Assembly: GCA_949316495.1 (NCBI GenBank)
Contig: OX439004.1
Span: forward strand, 16,156,536 to 16,220,535
Reading direction: 5' to 3'
Length of the DNA stretch: 64,000 bases
Source of the DNA: Amphiduros pacificus
Taxonomy: Eukaryota; Annelida; Polychaeta; Phyllodocida; Hesionidae
Part shown: piece by piece, positions 35,440-48,900 of the stretch
How the letters are laid out: each line of letters begins with the position of its first letter
Position numbering within the stretch: position 1 is the first letter of the stretch
Made by a program: the position numbers and the translations under genes
The notes under the pieces: model-generated
The model's database searches: none
Seen by the model: the letters and a program-made list of their open reading frames with translations, nothing else
What the model was told of the DNA's origin: nothing

Positions 35440-38400
35440 TTCTTGTCTTCATCTCCTACTTGTCGACTGTTGATAGTTGGGGTTTTCCAGCTATGCTGCA
35501 TGCAATGGACATCAGTGTAGACATCAGAGAAAGTGCTGAACTATGTTGTGTGTGAGGCATTCAAGGTCTCAGCTCATTTACAGTTGATAGGCATAGTGAA
35601 AATAGGTAGCATGTGACTATGTAGTTCAAATTACATTTTAAAATTCTAATTTTGTAATAATAAAATGGTGATTTGATGGACTCTATACCATATTGAGTGA
35701 TTTGTGCAGGTTTGTGTCAACAAGTAATGAGTTATCACAACATTTGTATTGAAATTTGGATCCAGGCAAAATTGGAGTGAGCAATCTTGCCATGGAGTGA
35801 AGTTCAATGCAATTAATCAGACATGTGAGACACAGGCTTCCCGATATAACACTTAGAACTATTGCATTGCATAGGTCGGATTCATGCGTTACATCAGATT
35901 ATGTCAGTGTGACATGTATTGAAAGAATTACATGGTATCAATTGCCAAATCCTAAAGAACAAAAGGAAAGTTGGATGCTTATGGTATTATTTTTGATAAA
36001 TGCAAATACCAATTGTCAACTAGCCAATGGAGGTGGATATACAAACCAGACTGCCCCAGTCTAGCCAGACCAGCATAATGACCTTGATACACCAGGGTAC
36101 AGTCCCTGGCAGGGCAATGGTAACTAATCTTGGTGCTGCCATTCAATTGATATGCCCACATGAAATGTATATTCGGACACGCTGAGCAGGGTGATAAATC
36201 ATTACATCGATCAGATAAGACATTCGATGCTTCATCACCACTAACCACACTTAAACATAATGACAACTAAAAAACAATTTTTATCAACAAATTTGTACAG
36301 GTTGTTTGAAATACACGAAAGTGTGGATCAATTGCACTAGTCTAATTTCTATAACAATATTTATACCAACCTCAAGAAAACCATATTTTGGAGAACATGG
36401 CATGGTATGAGCAATGTTTAATGCAGGTATTGAGTGTGTTTGACTCTGAAAAAATACAATTTTCAAAACAGATAAGCCTAGATATTATAAGCCAATATCC
36501 TCTATAAAACTGACCCATGAATCACATCTGACTCAACTATTACGTTATAATTGAAAATATAAGAATTTAAGTCGACGATTAATTCTTTATAGATGTTCTT
36601 ATTCGACCTTCAATGGAAAGGTGGAGTTGATGGAGAATAGAGCAAGGCTTATCATTGACTCTGCTTAGCTTAATTCTATGAGAATTATCTTAGGTGAGAG
36701 TGAGGTGACCTGTGTGATTCACACGTCCTATTTTAGCAAGCAGATGATTATAGCAGTAATCCAGTTGTATCCCCAGTGATTGCATTCTATCTGCTAGATA
36801 TAATTAACCTGGGCAAGTGGTACGTAGTGATACCCTGTGGACGCTCTGGACCCTCCCATCACCTACCCTGATGATACTTATCATCACTCATCAGATAAAC
36901 CACATGTCTACAACATTATATTTGCCCTGCATGCACGGTGCCCATGTTCAGTTTCCTCAGTGCTTCCCTCACAAGATATTTCTACGAATCCTATGGTTGT
37001 TAGCTCTAATAGATAAAGTATAACACTTGATGATATCCTAAAGGGATTAAGCACCGATTTTGAAAAAAATTGTTTAAAATTCACATATTGGTAATAAATA
37101 AACTTGTCTTTCATTGAAATACACCATTAAGATGAAGTAGATTTATTTTATAGCATCCTATCAGAGCACTATTTGGTCTAAAGTCGTGACTGTAAACAAT
37201 AAAAACTGTAAGAGAAAGGAAAACCCAATATATATAATGTGCTTGATGACATAACGTAAACTATACCTACACATTAGATTCGATTCCAATAAAGTTATGA
37301 AGATTTGCCAACGCACCTGTTGAAATATGCCAGGCCACTTTTTCACAAGTATTAACATTTTTGATACAAACATTCTCAAAACAATGCTCCCCTTCTTCTC
37401 AAATCACATGCCCATAAGTCCTGTTTTATTTATGTTCATGATTATGATATTAAGAAAGGATACAGATATTCTCAGATATGTACACTTTTTATTATATTCA
37501 TTGCAATCAAAAAAGAGTTTATAGTTGGATACATTGTGCAAGCGTGAAACGATTTCAACTTTGTGAGCACTGATATTCGAACGAATAGAAGGAAGCAAAC
37601 TGGGCTTGATAAAATCCAAGATGTATTTTTAAATTTCAAAGATTGAGTAAAAACACAGTTTTCATTGGAACCAAATGTATGACCTTTTGTTCTCAACTCA
37701 AGCTTACATTTTGACCTAGATAATCTTGAGTTCTAATCCGCTAAGTCTGGGGTGCATTCAAATCCCTACTCTCCATAGCAGAGCCAGGCTGACTCTACCT
37801 CGCCATGCAGAGTATCAAATCCCTAGACCCAGGCACACTTAGTATAATGTATTGTCTTATTGTAAGGATACAATATCTTAAGAAAGTGAATAAATCAGTT
37901 CGTCACGTGGCTTAATATCACTTGATTATGTTCTTTCACTTAATACCATTCCGTCGAATCTGTGTCCATGTATAACATTGAAGATACTTTTAAACAAACT
38001 GTATTGAAAAACATATAATTAAGACTAATCTTTCTCAGGGATTTGATGCTGATAGAAGTTTCTGCAATACATGTCTATATACTTCCAACTGCGATCATCA
38101 TGTCTTGTTCTAATTTTAGCGGGGAGGTAATGGGATAATGGTAATTGGTTTTATCTATGAGAGGCACTATTGTTGCAAAAACGAAAATAAACATGCTTGG
38201 TGGTGTGGTTATCAGCTGATATTTCAAGAGTTATTTGTGCTAGACATAGACTATTGAACACTATGTTTTACTCTATTCTCTTGAAACCACCTGTAGGGAA
38301 GTTACATGAATTCGGGACATTGCAGCTCTTAGGTGTTATTCTCCATAATCTGTCCTAGATTAACAATAGTTAAGTACATCGTAAAATATAAAGGATATGA

Positions 38401-41400
38401 TGTATACAATGTTAAGAAATTTACAAATTTCGCACCCCTGTTGTTAATTTGCTCATAATAGTTGCAAAAACTACAAGACATTGTCACACCCAACTACAAG
38501 ATTAAACTGTTATTCTGTGGGACAATAATCATTTAAATAATTCCCTCAACTGATCTTTGTACGATTGATCTTGGGCAGAAATATTAATCAATGTAAGGCT
38601 AGGTTAAGTTTTGAAACACTGCATATAAGTATTGGATAGTACAGAACAGAAATATATCAACACTTCAAGATCATGAAAGTAAAATGTATAGCATTATACA
38701 TGAATTAAAAATGTTCTCATCCAAGGTTGTGATTTTAGCTTTCATCCATTTAGTTGCAAATGACAAAAGGGGGAAATTGACATGGCATTGATCACACAAG
38801 TTCTGTACTATCTTAGCATTTCTGATTCCCTACGGTATTATCATTAAAACTGTTAGTACAGGTTATAGATAGGGACTAGTACGACAGAAGTGATTATACC
38901 GCTTAACTAACAGACAGACATAGTTTGTCTCAGACATTTAAAACATGGTAATTAAAACAAAGTAAGTATGTTTCCATATTTGGGTAATGCAAACCAAATC
39001 ATCTGTAACGATGTGAATTTTTTCTCAATTTTTGAGAAGCGTAAACAACAAAATTTAATCGTGTATGATTAAAAGACTAAATTTAGATAGCACCTTTCTG
39101 TTTTTAACGTCAGCACAATATTGTACCATTGAATGGCCACTGAGGGTCTTGAACTGTTTCAATAATCACCAGATCATGTTTTCGTCACAAGACATTAGGG
39201 GCCATCTACAAGTACTATTTGTAAAAATCTCAATTTAGATTTCACAACAATGTCCGCAGACAATTGAAAATTGACCAATGTGAAATGGCGTCAGAAAATG
39301 TAGTCCCTAAATGATTATGTCTTTCTTTGCACTCATCTATGGCTTTTGAGAGGCACCCCTTTTCTAGAATGAGATGGAGTATGATGACACGAATGTAGCC
39401 AGACCATGACATATCCCAGATATATTGTATGAAATCGTGTAAGGTTAGTATGTGGCGTTATGCAGCCGGGATACCGCATTCTGTCTGAATTACTGAAAAG
39501 GTCAGGTGTGAAACAGCCAACTGGATACCATACAACTTGAAATCTTTTAGCAAAAGTGAAGAACATATCTGTCTTAAATCCTGCATAAGATTTAGAAGCT
39601 AAGTGCATGCCTGAATTGAGTTTAAAATAATAGATCTATAGTTGAATGTCAACCTCGTGAAGCAGTAATGTGATACCTTTGAAACCTTTGCAAATATTCT
39701 TTCAATTGGCGAATCATGTTAAAGGATTGAACACTTAATCGTGATGCCCACTATGATTGAATGTACGATGAAATAAAATTGCATAAAAAAGAATGCTTAT
39801 TTTCTCTTTACACCAGTTTTCGAAGTGTTTTTGATTAAATGACTATTGTATTGAAGTGAATATCATCTCTATCATCTTCCCGTTATATAATTATTTGAGA
39901 TTCCTCTTTTCGTCGTTTTTTTTAATTCCAGATATATTTTTTGTATGTTCAACTAAGTTTTGTGACATCTATGTAGTTTATACAATTCAATCGAGGTTTT
40001 CCAGGATTGACATGAAGATAGCGAATTAACACCCTCTTTTAAATGTTATTTAGCATTGAATGATTACTAAAGTGAGCTCTACATCCTTTCTATCATTTTA
40101 TGAGTTATCACACACAAATTATGCCATGAATCTTAACTTCAAAGGAACGCAAGCCAGGAGCTGTTACTGAGTGTCATCGGTGTGAAAGCCTACGGGCTAA
40201 ATACTGACAAGTTCTTGAGATTGAGAGAGCAAAGTTGAAGCAGACAAGGCTTGTTGTCATAGAGATGAATCTGGGAAGAGTCAATGGTTAAATAGCTTGA
40301 AAAATTGAAGATTTCTTTCTCTGGTTTCCAAGAACAAATTAAATAACTCACTGGGTCTGGCATAGGCGCCAGCCGGAAGTCATGACTAGCCCTTTGCCAA
40401 CTTCCTTTGTACATTAACTTTAGATATTATATCAATCATTTACACCGTGAAAGCAATTATTATTTTCTTATTTCATTGGGAGCAAACTAGTATATTTCTG
40501 ATTCTGCCCAGGTTTATGATCACAAAGATAATTATAAGTAGAAATATATAATTACAATGACAGGAGCATGACCTTTGTATGATAGTGGCATCCACTCAAT
40601 GTATTGTTTTGGTTTTTTTCTTGACCTTCACGTGTTAGGCCCGAGAGAGATGCAGTATTCGAGCGAGACATCGCCAGTGCTTTGTTTGTTCTAACATAAT
40701 ACATGCCAATTCGCCGCTGGGCCTTTTTCAACTTTTCAATCCCCCATGACCGTTCCCGCCTCCAGTATTTCATCTCCAAGTTGGCTATATTCTCTTATGG
40801 AAAAGCACCTTTTGTTTTCTTTGTCAAAACTGCGTATGACAATGAAAGGCAATGGTTTCTTTTCCTATTGTATTTAATAAATAAATTATCGTTTTGTCAT
40901 ATAAAACTTCATTATTCTGCGTCTTTTGGAACATGATGTTTAATGATATCCTTAATTGTATTTCTAATTGCAATAGTAAATGTCATTAGCAGAGCTGTCT
41001 TTGTGATATTAGTGATACATGTAAAAGAAGGAAATTTGCATGATTGTTCCTCACAGAAGGTTTGTTTAACGAGAATATAAAAATATATATCGAGAAGGCT
41101 TTATATGTGACAAAAATTGAAATTATTGTCACGACAAATCTTTAATATCTAAGCCTACTTCTTTTTCTAATTATTTCTCCATGTATACATGCCGCTAAAC
41201 TGTTTGTTGAAACTAAAACTTATAAAACATTCAAATATTTAATGAGGGCCGCATATTCAAGATTCTCAATTATCTTTCATTTTAAAATTCTTTCCATAAT
41301 GACTCTATACCCTCTAAAGGTTATTTGGACAAATAGATTACATATTTCATAAGATAATTAGCACAGGAGGATACTTTGATGATGAATTTACTAATAATTA

Positions 41401-43810
41401 CAGAACGGCAAAAGTGAGGAAAAAAAAACTTAAAGATCAAGCATCGGGTCATTTGAACAATATCCTGATATGAAAATATACAAAGGGACACTATTCCTCG
41501 TCTTTGGAAAAACGGCGTTTACTATGGGCTCTTGTTAGCGCATAGTAATCCAAAGGCAAGAAGAGGCCTTGTTGGTTTTCTACGGAGCTCTCTTCATATC
41601 TAAACATACAACATCATTGCTTGACCGATCTGTATGATTCATCTTTTTCGCGACGAAACTGCTTTACCATTAGGAAATCATTCAAAAGATCATTAGAAAT
41701 GTACGTTTGAAACACATATATAAGAGCGCCTAAAAGCAAAACGGGGATATCGTTGTCTTGATATTCTCAAATGCACAGATAAATATATATGCTCACTGAT
41801 CGGATCAAGGATGAAATGGAAATTGAGCATTTGGAGGAGCTCTTATAAAGTAAGCAATATATTTGTGACATAAATTAGTCGCAATTTAATTTAATTTTTT
41901 AATTAATTTGGCGCGATTTAGGACGCAAATATTTCAATCCCCTTCAAAAAGATTATATACTGTGCTATTTAAAAAAACAAAAATGAGTTCAATACCGTTA
42001 AGATACAGCATCTATTTTTTGGGGGACATATTCTAATAAAATGTTTCTTACTGCATCAACATCTAGCTTTTGAAAAACATGATTATTCCTTTGTGATTAT
42101 TCACAAGAAAGGTAATAAACACTCTTCCAAAGGAGTGGGACAGTAAAGATTCCCAGAACAAGATTAACTTGTGAAACTTGTAACAATGTCAAACAATAGA
42201 ATATATTCAGAAAATTATTCTTAAAGTTACTGTGTATTCTGAACTCATACATATATGCTATGTTTGAACAACCTATTTAGATTTCGAGCTGCTAATTAAG
42301 CACACAGTGCACTCAAGTATAAAATGTTATCCCTTATTTTATGCCATTGTAATGATGTTTTGATGCACATTCCGACTAATGCTAGTTCATATAATTCTGA
42401 TTGTCCAAACTTTTAGGTGACGCATGGAAGGAAGGGACCCACTTTGCAGTGTTATGAGGATGTGAAAGGCACTTACACCTGCATTGTGTGTTACATAACG
42501 CAGCCACACATGTCTCTGGTGCACAATGTTTGCTGCTGTTTGGGCCTGGAATTACATCTCTTCACCACTAGGCGGCGCCTTCTGTTTTCTGCCGGCTTTC
42601 TCAATGGCGAACAATAAAAATTTCATCATGAGCTCACCACAAACTTCAGTTTGCCATTTATTTAGAATATGAACTTACCTCTCATTTGAACAACATTCTA
42701 GCCGCGATTTTTTATATTCAATTAAATTAATAAATGAGTGAAGAAACATATATGGATGAATGCCAAATTACAATTTTTAAGGCAATTACAATCTTAGATA
42801 AACGTTCTCTCACTTCAGTGGAGTTAGAAACAGATGGCCATAATGTGTTCCAGCACAAATATGACAAAATGGAAGAGTTGTGTCAACCCATTAAACCCGG
42901 CTGTTAATCTGCATATGGGATATGTGAGATACAAGATAAATGGTCTGCCTAATATCGCCTCCATGTTGAAACAAAACATGATGAATTGTCCTATAAGAGG
43001 AAATTACGGCAAGTCAGCGAACTTGAAATAATCTCCTGAGGCTTATCATACACCCATCTTCCTCTGTATTAATTATATAACAATATTTGTCAAGGTTTTT
43101 ATGGTTTACTCAGAGTGTCACCTTGTAAAATATTTCTTGGGATACACCACGCAGAAATATTTCAGTAATTTCAATAAAGATATTGGTCATAACACACGTT
43201 GTGGAAGGTATGCATATTTCATGCCTCAATAATACTGTCAGAAACTGGCAGCGAGGAATCAGGTGGCAGACAGTATATCTCTAAAGGTCACAGGCTTTCT
43301 ACCCTTCATATTAATCATATGATGGACAGTAAATTCACGGCAACATCTCATTCTGACAAACATGAGATCTCACTTCTCGTGACCGACATGAGATTCCAAT
43401 TCAGTTGCCTGATCGATAAGGTATGCCAAAATATTTACCGGAAATTATGGCTTGATATTGTCTTGGCGTGGAGAACACATGGATGTCACAAATAAGACTA
43501 GATGTGATATAACTGATCACATGAAATTAAGACATTTGACTCCAGATATGCACTCAATCAAATACGATTACATTTGGTTTCATACTTTTAAGAAGGGAAT
43601 TGACCCTCTCCTAGTTTTGATCAGAATTCGTTTGTTTCTGTCTGTATTATTTGACAAAGTTCAATAAGTCATCATGGATACCGCTACTTTTGTATCCAAT
43701 CTTCTCCGATCAAAGCGCTCCTGCAAAATGATCATGAGTTGCTATTTTCAGTGCAGGGAATTATAACTTTGACTCCAGTGACTTGCTTGTCCCCGTGCTT
43801 GTATGAATTG
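35440..43810. other. Intergenic, no gene recognised
   Basis: Over 8 kb of AT-rich DNA. Open frames at 37161-37696, 39333-39608 and 40552-40936 are short, mutually overlapping and without domains. A weak SINE-like fragment near 37700 and a CTCF-like motif at 42563-42579 are noted separately. Confidence 0.5.
37710..37790 (+). mobile_element. Possible tRNA-like SINE fragment
   Basis: GGGGTGCATTCAAATCCCTA (37750-37769) resembles a T-arm with box B, preceded by an anticodon-arm-like GAGTTCTAATCCGCTAAG. The box A region is not convincing. Weak support. Confidence 0.2.
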
Positions 43811-43814
43811 AACG

Positions 43815-44085
43815 TTTCTTTTGAGGGATTATTGATAAACAAAGTTTCAAATTTTCAGTTTCTATTGAAGGATTCTTTATATACAAAGTTTCAAATTTTC
43901 AGTTTCTATTGAGGGATTCTTGATATACAAAGTTTCAAATTTTCAGTTTCTATTGAGCGATTCTTTATATACAAAGTTTCAAATTTTCAGTTTCTATTGA
44001 GGGATTCTTGATATACAAAGTTTCAAATCTTCAATTTCTTTTGAGGGATTCTTGATATACAAAGTTTCAAATTTACAATTACTTT
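43815..44085. repeat. 44-bp minisatellite, about 6 copies
   Basis: Units combine TTTCTATTGAGGGATTCTTG with ATATACAAAGTTTCAAATTT and TCAG. Outer copies are more diverged (TTTCTTTTGAGGGATT). Confidence 0.9.
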
Positions 44086-44815
44086 ATTGGGACTCAAAAA
44101 TCCGAGCAATTTCTGCCGGGGACATACTTCATATGTTTCTGAATTGAAGTTTGCATATCGGATTGTACAATGATGCACGTTGATGGACCTGTGACAAAAC
44201 CGATGAAATTCTTTACGTCACGGTAGATGTGAACCATTGCACCATCTTATCAATAAGAATCTACTGATAGAATGTTATAAATCGCTACCTCACCATAGAT
44301 GTCAGTCTTTTTGCCATTATATAGTATTTAGTTTATCAATTTGAAATCTACTTTAATCGAGAAGGAAGATTAACAGGAAGAAAAACAGCTACATCAAGTG
44401 TAAAATCAGCCTGGGTGCGCTCCTTCCGGGTCCCACTTTCTATTAAGTCTATCAAAGTCTGCGATTAAGCAAGATAGAGTGTGAAAAAGTCATTTGGAGA
44501 CATTCTTTTAAAATCCGACTTGGGTTATCCGGGATCTACTCCACCCACGCCCTCATTGTTTCGATCTTATTTGCGTCAGATAATCCCATTAGGTCATCCA
44601 GTCTAATTCCTGTCTTTTCAAGGTCAATTTATGGGGAAGTATGAGCAACTTTAAGTATATCCGGGTTATCAGATTTCACAACATATCAAATTAAACCTTC
44701 ATGCTTAAGTGAAATGAGAGACAAAGTATACTTTAAAGGTTGCAACTAGGACAGACATAACGTTGATTTGATTTTGACCTAAATGCACTAATAGTCTATA
44801 TACATTTATTATGAA
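44086..44815. other. Intergenic, no gene recognised
   Basis: Nothing recognisable on either strand. Confidence 0.5.
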
Positions 44816-44821
44816 TCAATA

Positions 44822-44985
<164 letters not shown>

Positions 44986-45429
44986 ATAAAAGGATAAATA
45001 TACTCTTTTATGTATCATATACATATTAGGTTTGATCTTCACCTCTGTATTCTTCAACATATTTGAGAACATATCGCGGATCAATGACGTGGAAATTGAA
45101 AGTTTATATTGATTGGTTTATCTGTTAGCAAGGGGAGGCTTATTGGGTAGCGGACTATCTGGTGTTTACAGACATTGGTGCCACGGCCATGACACTGCAT
45201 CTGATTGGCCCATATTCTCCCCACTCATACGGATTTGCATTGACAGGATTTGTGTAAGCTTTATGTCTTGTGAAAGTAATACAAAAAGGCATTCTTACCA
45301 AAGCCCGATGTTGTCATTGCCATAAAGAGCAATTTAATTTATACCTGAAGTATGTAGAGATGACCTGCATTGGTCACATGCTTTAGATTCAAGACTTTGT
45401 CATTGGCCCACCGATCAAACAATGTCTGT

Positions 45430-45955
45430 CGTCATAAACCAGACATTATCCTTTTCCATAAACCAAACATTACCTTTCTTTATTAACCAAACATTGTATA
45501 TGTCCATAGACCACGCAAAAACACTAGTCGATATGTCTCTCTTTCCACACATTAGGCATTATCTCTCTCCAGTAGACACTATCTCTCTCCATTAGGCATT
45601 ATCTCTCTCCATTAGGCATTGTCTCTCTCCATTAGGCATTGTCTCTCTCCATTAGGCATTATCTATCTCCATTAGACATTGTCTCTCAACATTAGGCATT
45701 GTCTCTCTCCCTTAGGCATTATATCTCTCCATTAGGCATTATCTATCTCCATTAGACATTGTCTCTCAACATTAGGCATTGTCTCTCTCCATTAGGCATT
45801 ATATCTCTCCATTAGGCATTATATCTCTCCATTAGGCATTATCTCTCTCCATTAGGCACTGTCTCTCTCTCTAGGCATTATCTCTCTCTATTAGACATTA
45901 TCTCTCTCCATTAGGCATTATCTCTCTCCCTCCATTAGGCATTGTCCCTTCCCGC
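45430..45955. repeat. 20-bp minisatellite, about 20 core copies
   Basis: The core unit CTCTCTCCATTAGGCATTAT alternates ATTAT and ATTGT endings from about 45546 to 45955. A decayed lead-in (AAACCAGACATTATCCTTTT and relatives) runs from about 45430. A block with CTATCTCCATTAGACATTGT, CTCTCAACATTAGGCATTGT recurs at 45660 and 45740, showing segmental duplication within the array. Confidence 0.93.
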
Positions 45956-45969
45956 AGACAAGGCATTGT

Positions 45970-48900
45970 CTTTCTCCACTCACCAAGCATTGTAACTCAA
46001 AAGTTTTACAAAGGGGTATTTCAAAGGGGGTTTGTCGATTGAGGCATGGGAGTAAAATGTGTAAAAATAGATTATGTAAATAAAACCTAAGAGATCAATG
46101 TATATGCTTTCCAAAAGCACTGAAACAAAACGTATTGCTGATAAATTGTTGACATGTTGACCTTACTGTGATGATTTGGTGTAGAAGTAAGTTACTTACC
46201 AAGTCATATCATTACACACTTATAGGAGGAAACATTATTTTGTGGTTATATTTAAACAACACACTGAAATAGCATGATTCAGAGATGAAGGTTCACTGAA
46301 CAATATGACTGCATCAATTAAGAATTCCTTCTAGAGCAGGAAGCGGAAACTGGGAGTATGGTCTTCTGAAAACACTATCAATGCAGAGCAAATTGTCATA
46401 CAGGAAGAAGGAAATTGCATGGGATGTGAACAAAACATCTATCTTCTCATTATTATGGAATGAAGTATTGAAGAAAAAAGTGGATGTCAGGAGGTGAGTG
46501 TATTTATGATCATGAATGTCTTGAGTGTTAACAAATAAACACTGGTGGATGTTTGGTGCAGATGTTATATATCGTGTCCTGTCAGCTCCAGATTTGTTGC
46601 ACCTCCCAAGAGACAGGTGGCGTGGAAAACCAACGTTCCATGTATTATGTACTACTTAGAAATGTACATATTTACAAATCGTCAAACATTGGAAGTGTTG
46701 AAAGACAATTACGGCTGTGTAGAATATATACTATTCTAATATATTTGACCTTAACCCCGCAATGTAAAGTGATCATGATAAAATACTGACTTCATTCATT
46801 TCAAATTCAATTATAAAACATTATTGTCCTATTATCATAAGGTTCATAGGTTTAATAGATTGATCCTTATAACATTATTGCAAACCACATTTTACTCTGC
46901 AATAATGCATGATAAGTGCATAGAGATGGTACACATTGACCTAACACTTCGCTTGTGACAGATCTTGGATAATCCCACAAATATCTATACTCCAAAATGT
47001 TAACTAAACATTTCTTCTAAACATATTCCCACATCAGTGCGTAAAGGTTACATTATAATCCATTTCGAGCTATCTTACCTACATCAACATAGCGTCTGCA
47101 ATGAGGGCAGAACATTTTCTGTCATTATATTTGTCTCAACTTTGATATTTTCCCCTGAAAAGTAGGTAAAGTTTTGTATTTTCAATGTATCATTTCTATC
47201 TGATTTCCTTGAAGATCAGATTTTTATCTATTTTTGCACATACATATGCACCCGGAACATTCAATGCCTTATTTTACTCGTCCAAATATAGACTCAGTTT
47301 GAGGAATGGTGGGGCAATTGATCAGCATATCTCTGATATTAATGGCCGGCCTCAGTTGAAAAGATGAAAAAGAATGTTTTATATGTTTGAAGCATTCATG
47401 AAACCACGGAGGTCACAGAAACAATTTTACAGAGGTTTGGGGTAGGCTTTAATGATATATGGCCATGAAACTTTGATACAAGCAAGCTATCTCACTAGAA
47501 TCAACCAATGTACACCGACAATGATGATTGTGTTTTGCTGAATGTTCTAAGTACTGGCTGCATTCTTTTGACCACCAGGTGGCCACATTTATAAAATCAT
47601 GTGATCTCTATTGTGGTTTGTCGGGGTGTTAGGCATGTATCAATGGAAAAAGATTAATGGACAAACAGGGCTGTGTAAGCCAAATCACTCCATTGTCCCA
47701 ATCTGAAGGTGCCCCACTGTTAGCAAAACTATACTCAGCAGTTGTTTGCACTAGATCACTGGTCAGCTAGACAAAGGTGACAAAGTGTCCAATGGATGAT
47801 ATGGATTTTAGCAGACGATTCATCCACTTTCAAATGGCACAGACATTTATGTATAGGAAATGTGTTTGGGGTAAAAACATTTATATTACGCAAGGAAAAA
47901 GTGCTTGAAAACCTCATTTCATGAATGCTTAAGACCAATAAAAATTTAAACCAAAGCAGTTGACCAGACGAAAGGTTTCATCTTATTTCATTTGTTTAAT
48001 CTGTTTTAAGTTTACAAAAACAGGACCTAAATGAATAAATTTGAATATCAAAAACATTAAGAAAACACAAGGAATCCTTTCCAAATGTACCATAAGAGGT
48101 TTTTTTTATTATTCTACAAAGACGGTCCCTTTTTTGTTTCCGAATCAATGTGTCTCAAAGGGTGCCTACAATATTTGTCACTTATAATGTCCTGATTCAT
48201 CTCCAGAACGACAAATGGTCTGTCCCTTATTAACATGATTAGAGAAATATTCTATTTCATAAAAATAACAGAACACAAATGAAAGCTTTTTACATCTGCA
48301 ATGCAAATATCATTTTCACGTTAAGTTTCACTGAATATGACACAAAATGGTACATGTCGAATTGTCACAAAATGGTGTACGTTGAGTGTTACATTAAAGG
48401 TCAAAAGTTGAATTTTGCACTAAATGGTTTTGCCTGAATGTTATATTTTTAAAAAACATGTTGAATGTCATTCTATTTGGTGTTGGCTTAAAACATATCA
48501 AATGATTAAGGCTTGATTTAAACAGGATTGCTTCAAACACATTGACCAAACAGGAGCGTTTCTTTAAAAAAAACATGCATGTTAAAAGGTAATCAAAGAC
48601 ATGAGATTGGAAAATACAAACGCAGTATTGTTTAATGTTTAAAAACGCCCATGGTCCTTACGATATGTTGGAACGATATGTTCAGTAAAATGAAGGTATC
48701 AAGGCGCAAAGGAGACATTATGATTTGCAGCTACACGTCAGTATTCCATCACTCTTCCTTGAACTTAACTGCATTAGACATTATTAATTAAAGAGCAAAC
48801 TTCATGTAAAAACTCATACAAATATTCGCGAATATGAAATTGATACCAAATGTTCTGAAATTGAATCAGAGTTTAAACAACAACAAAATGGGAGTTTGGG

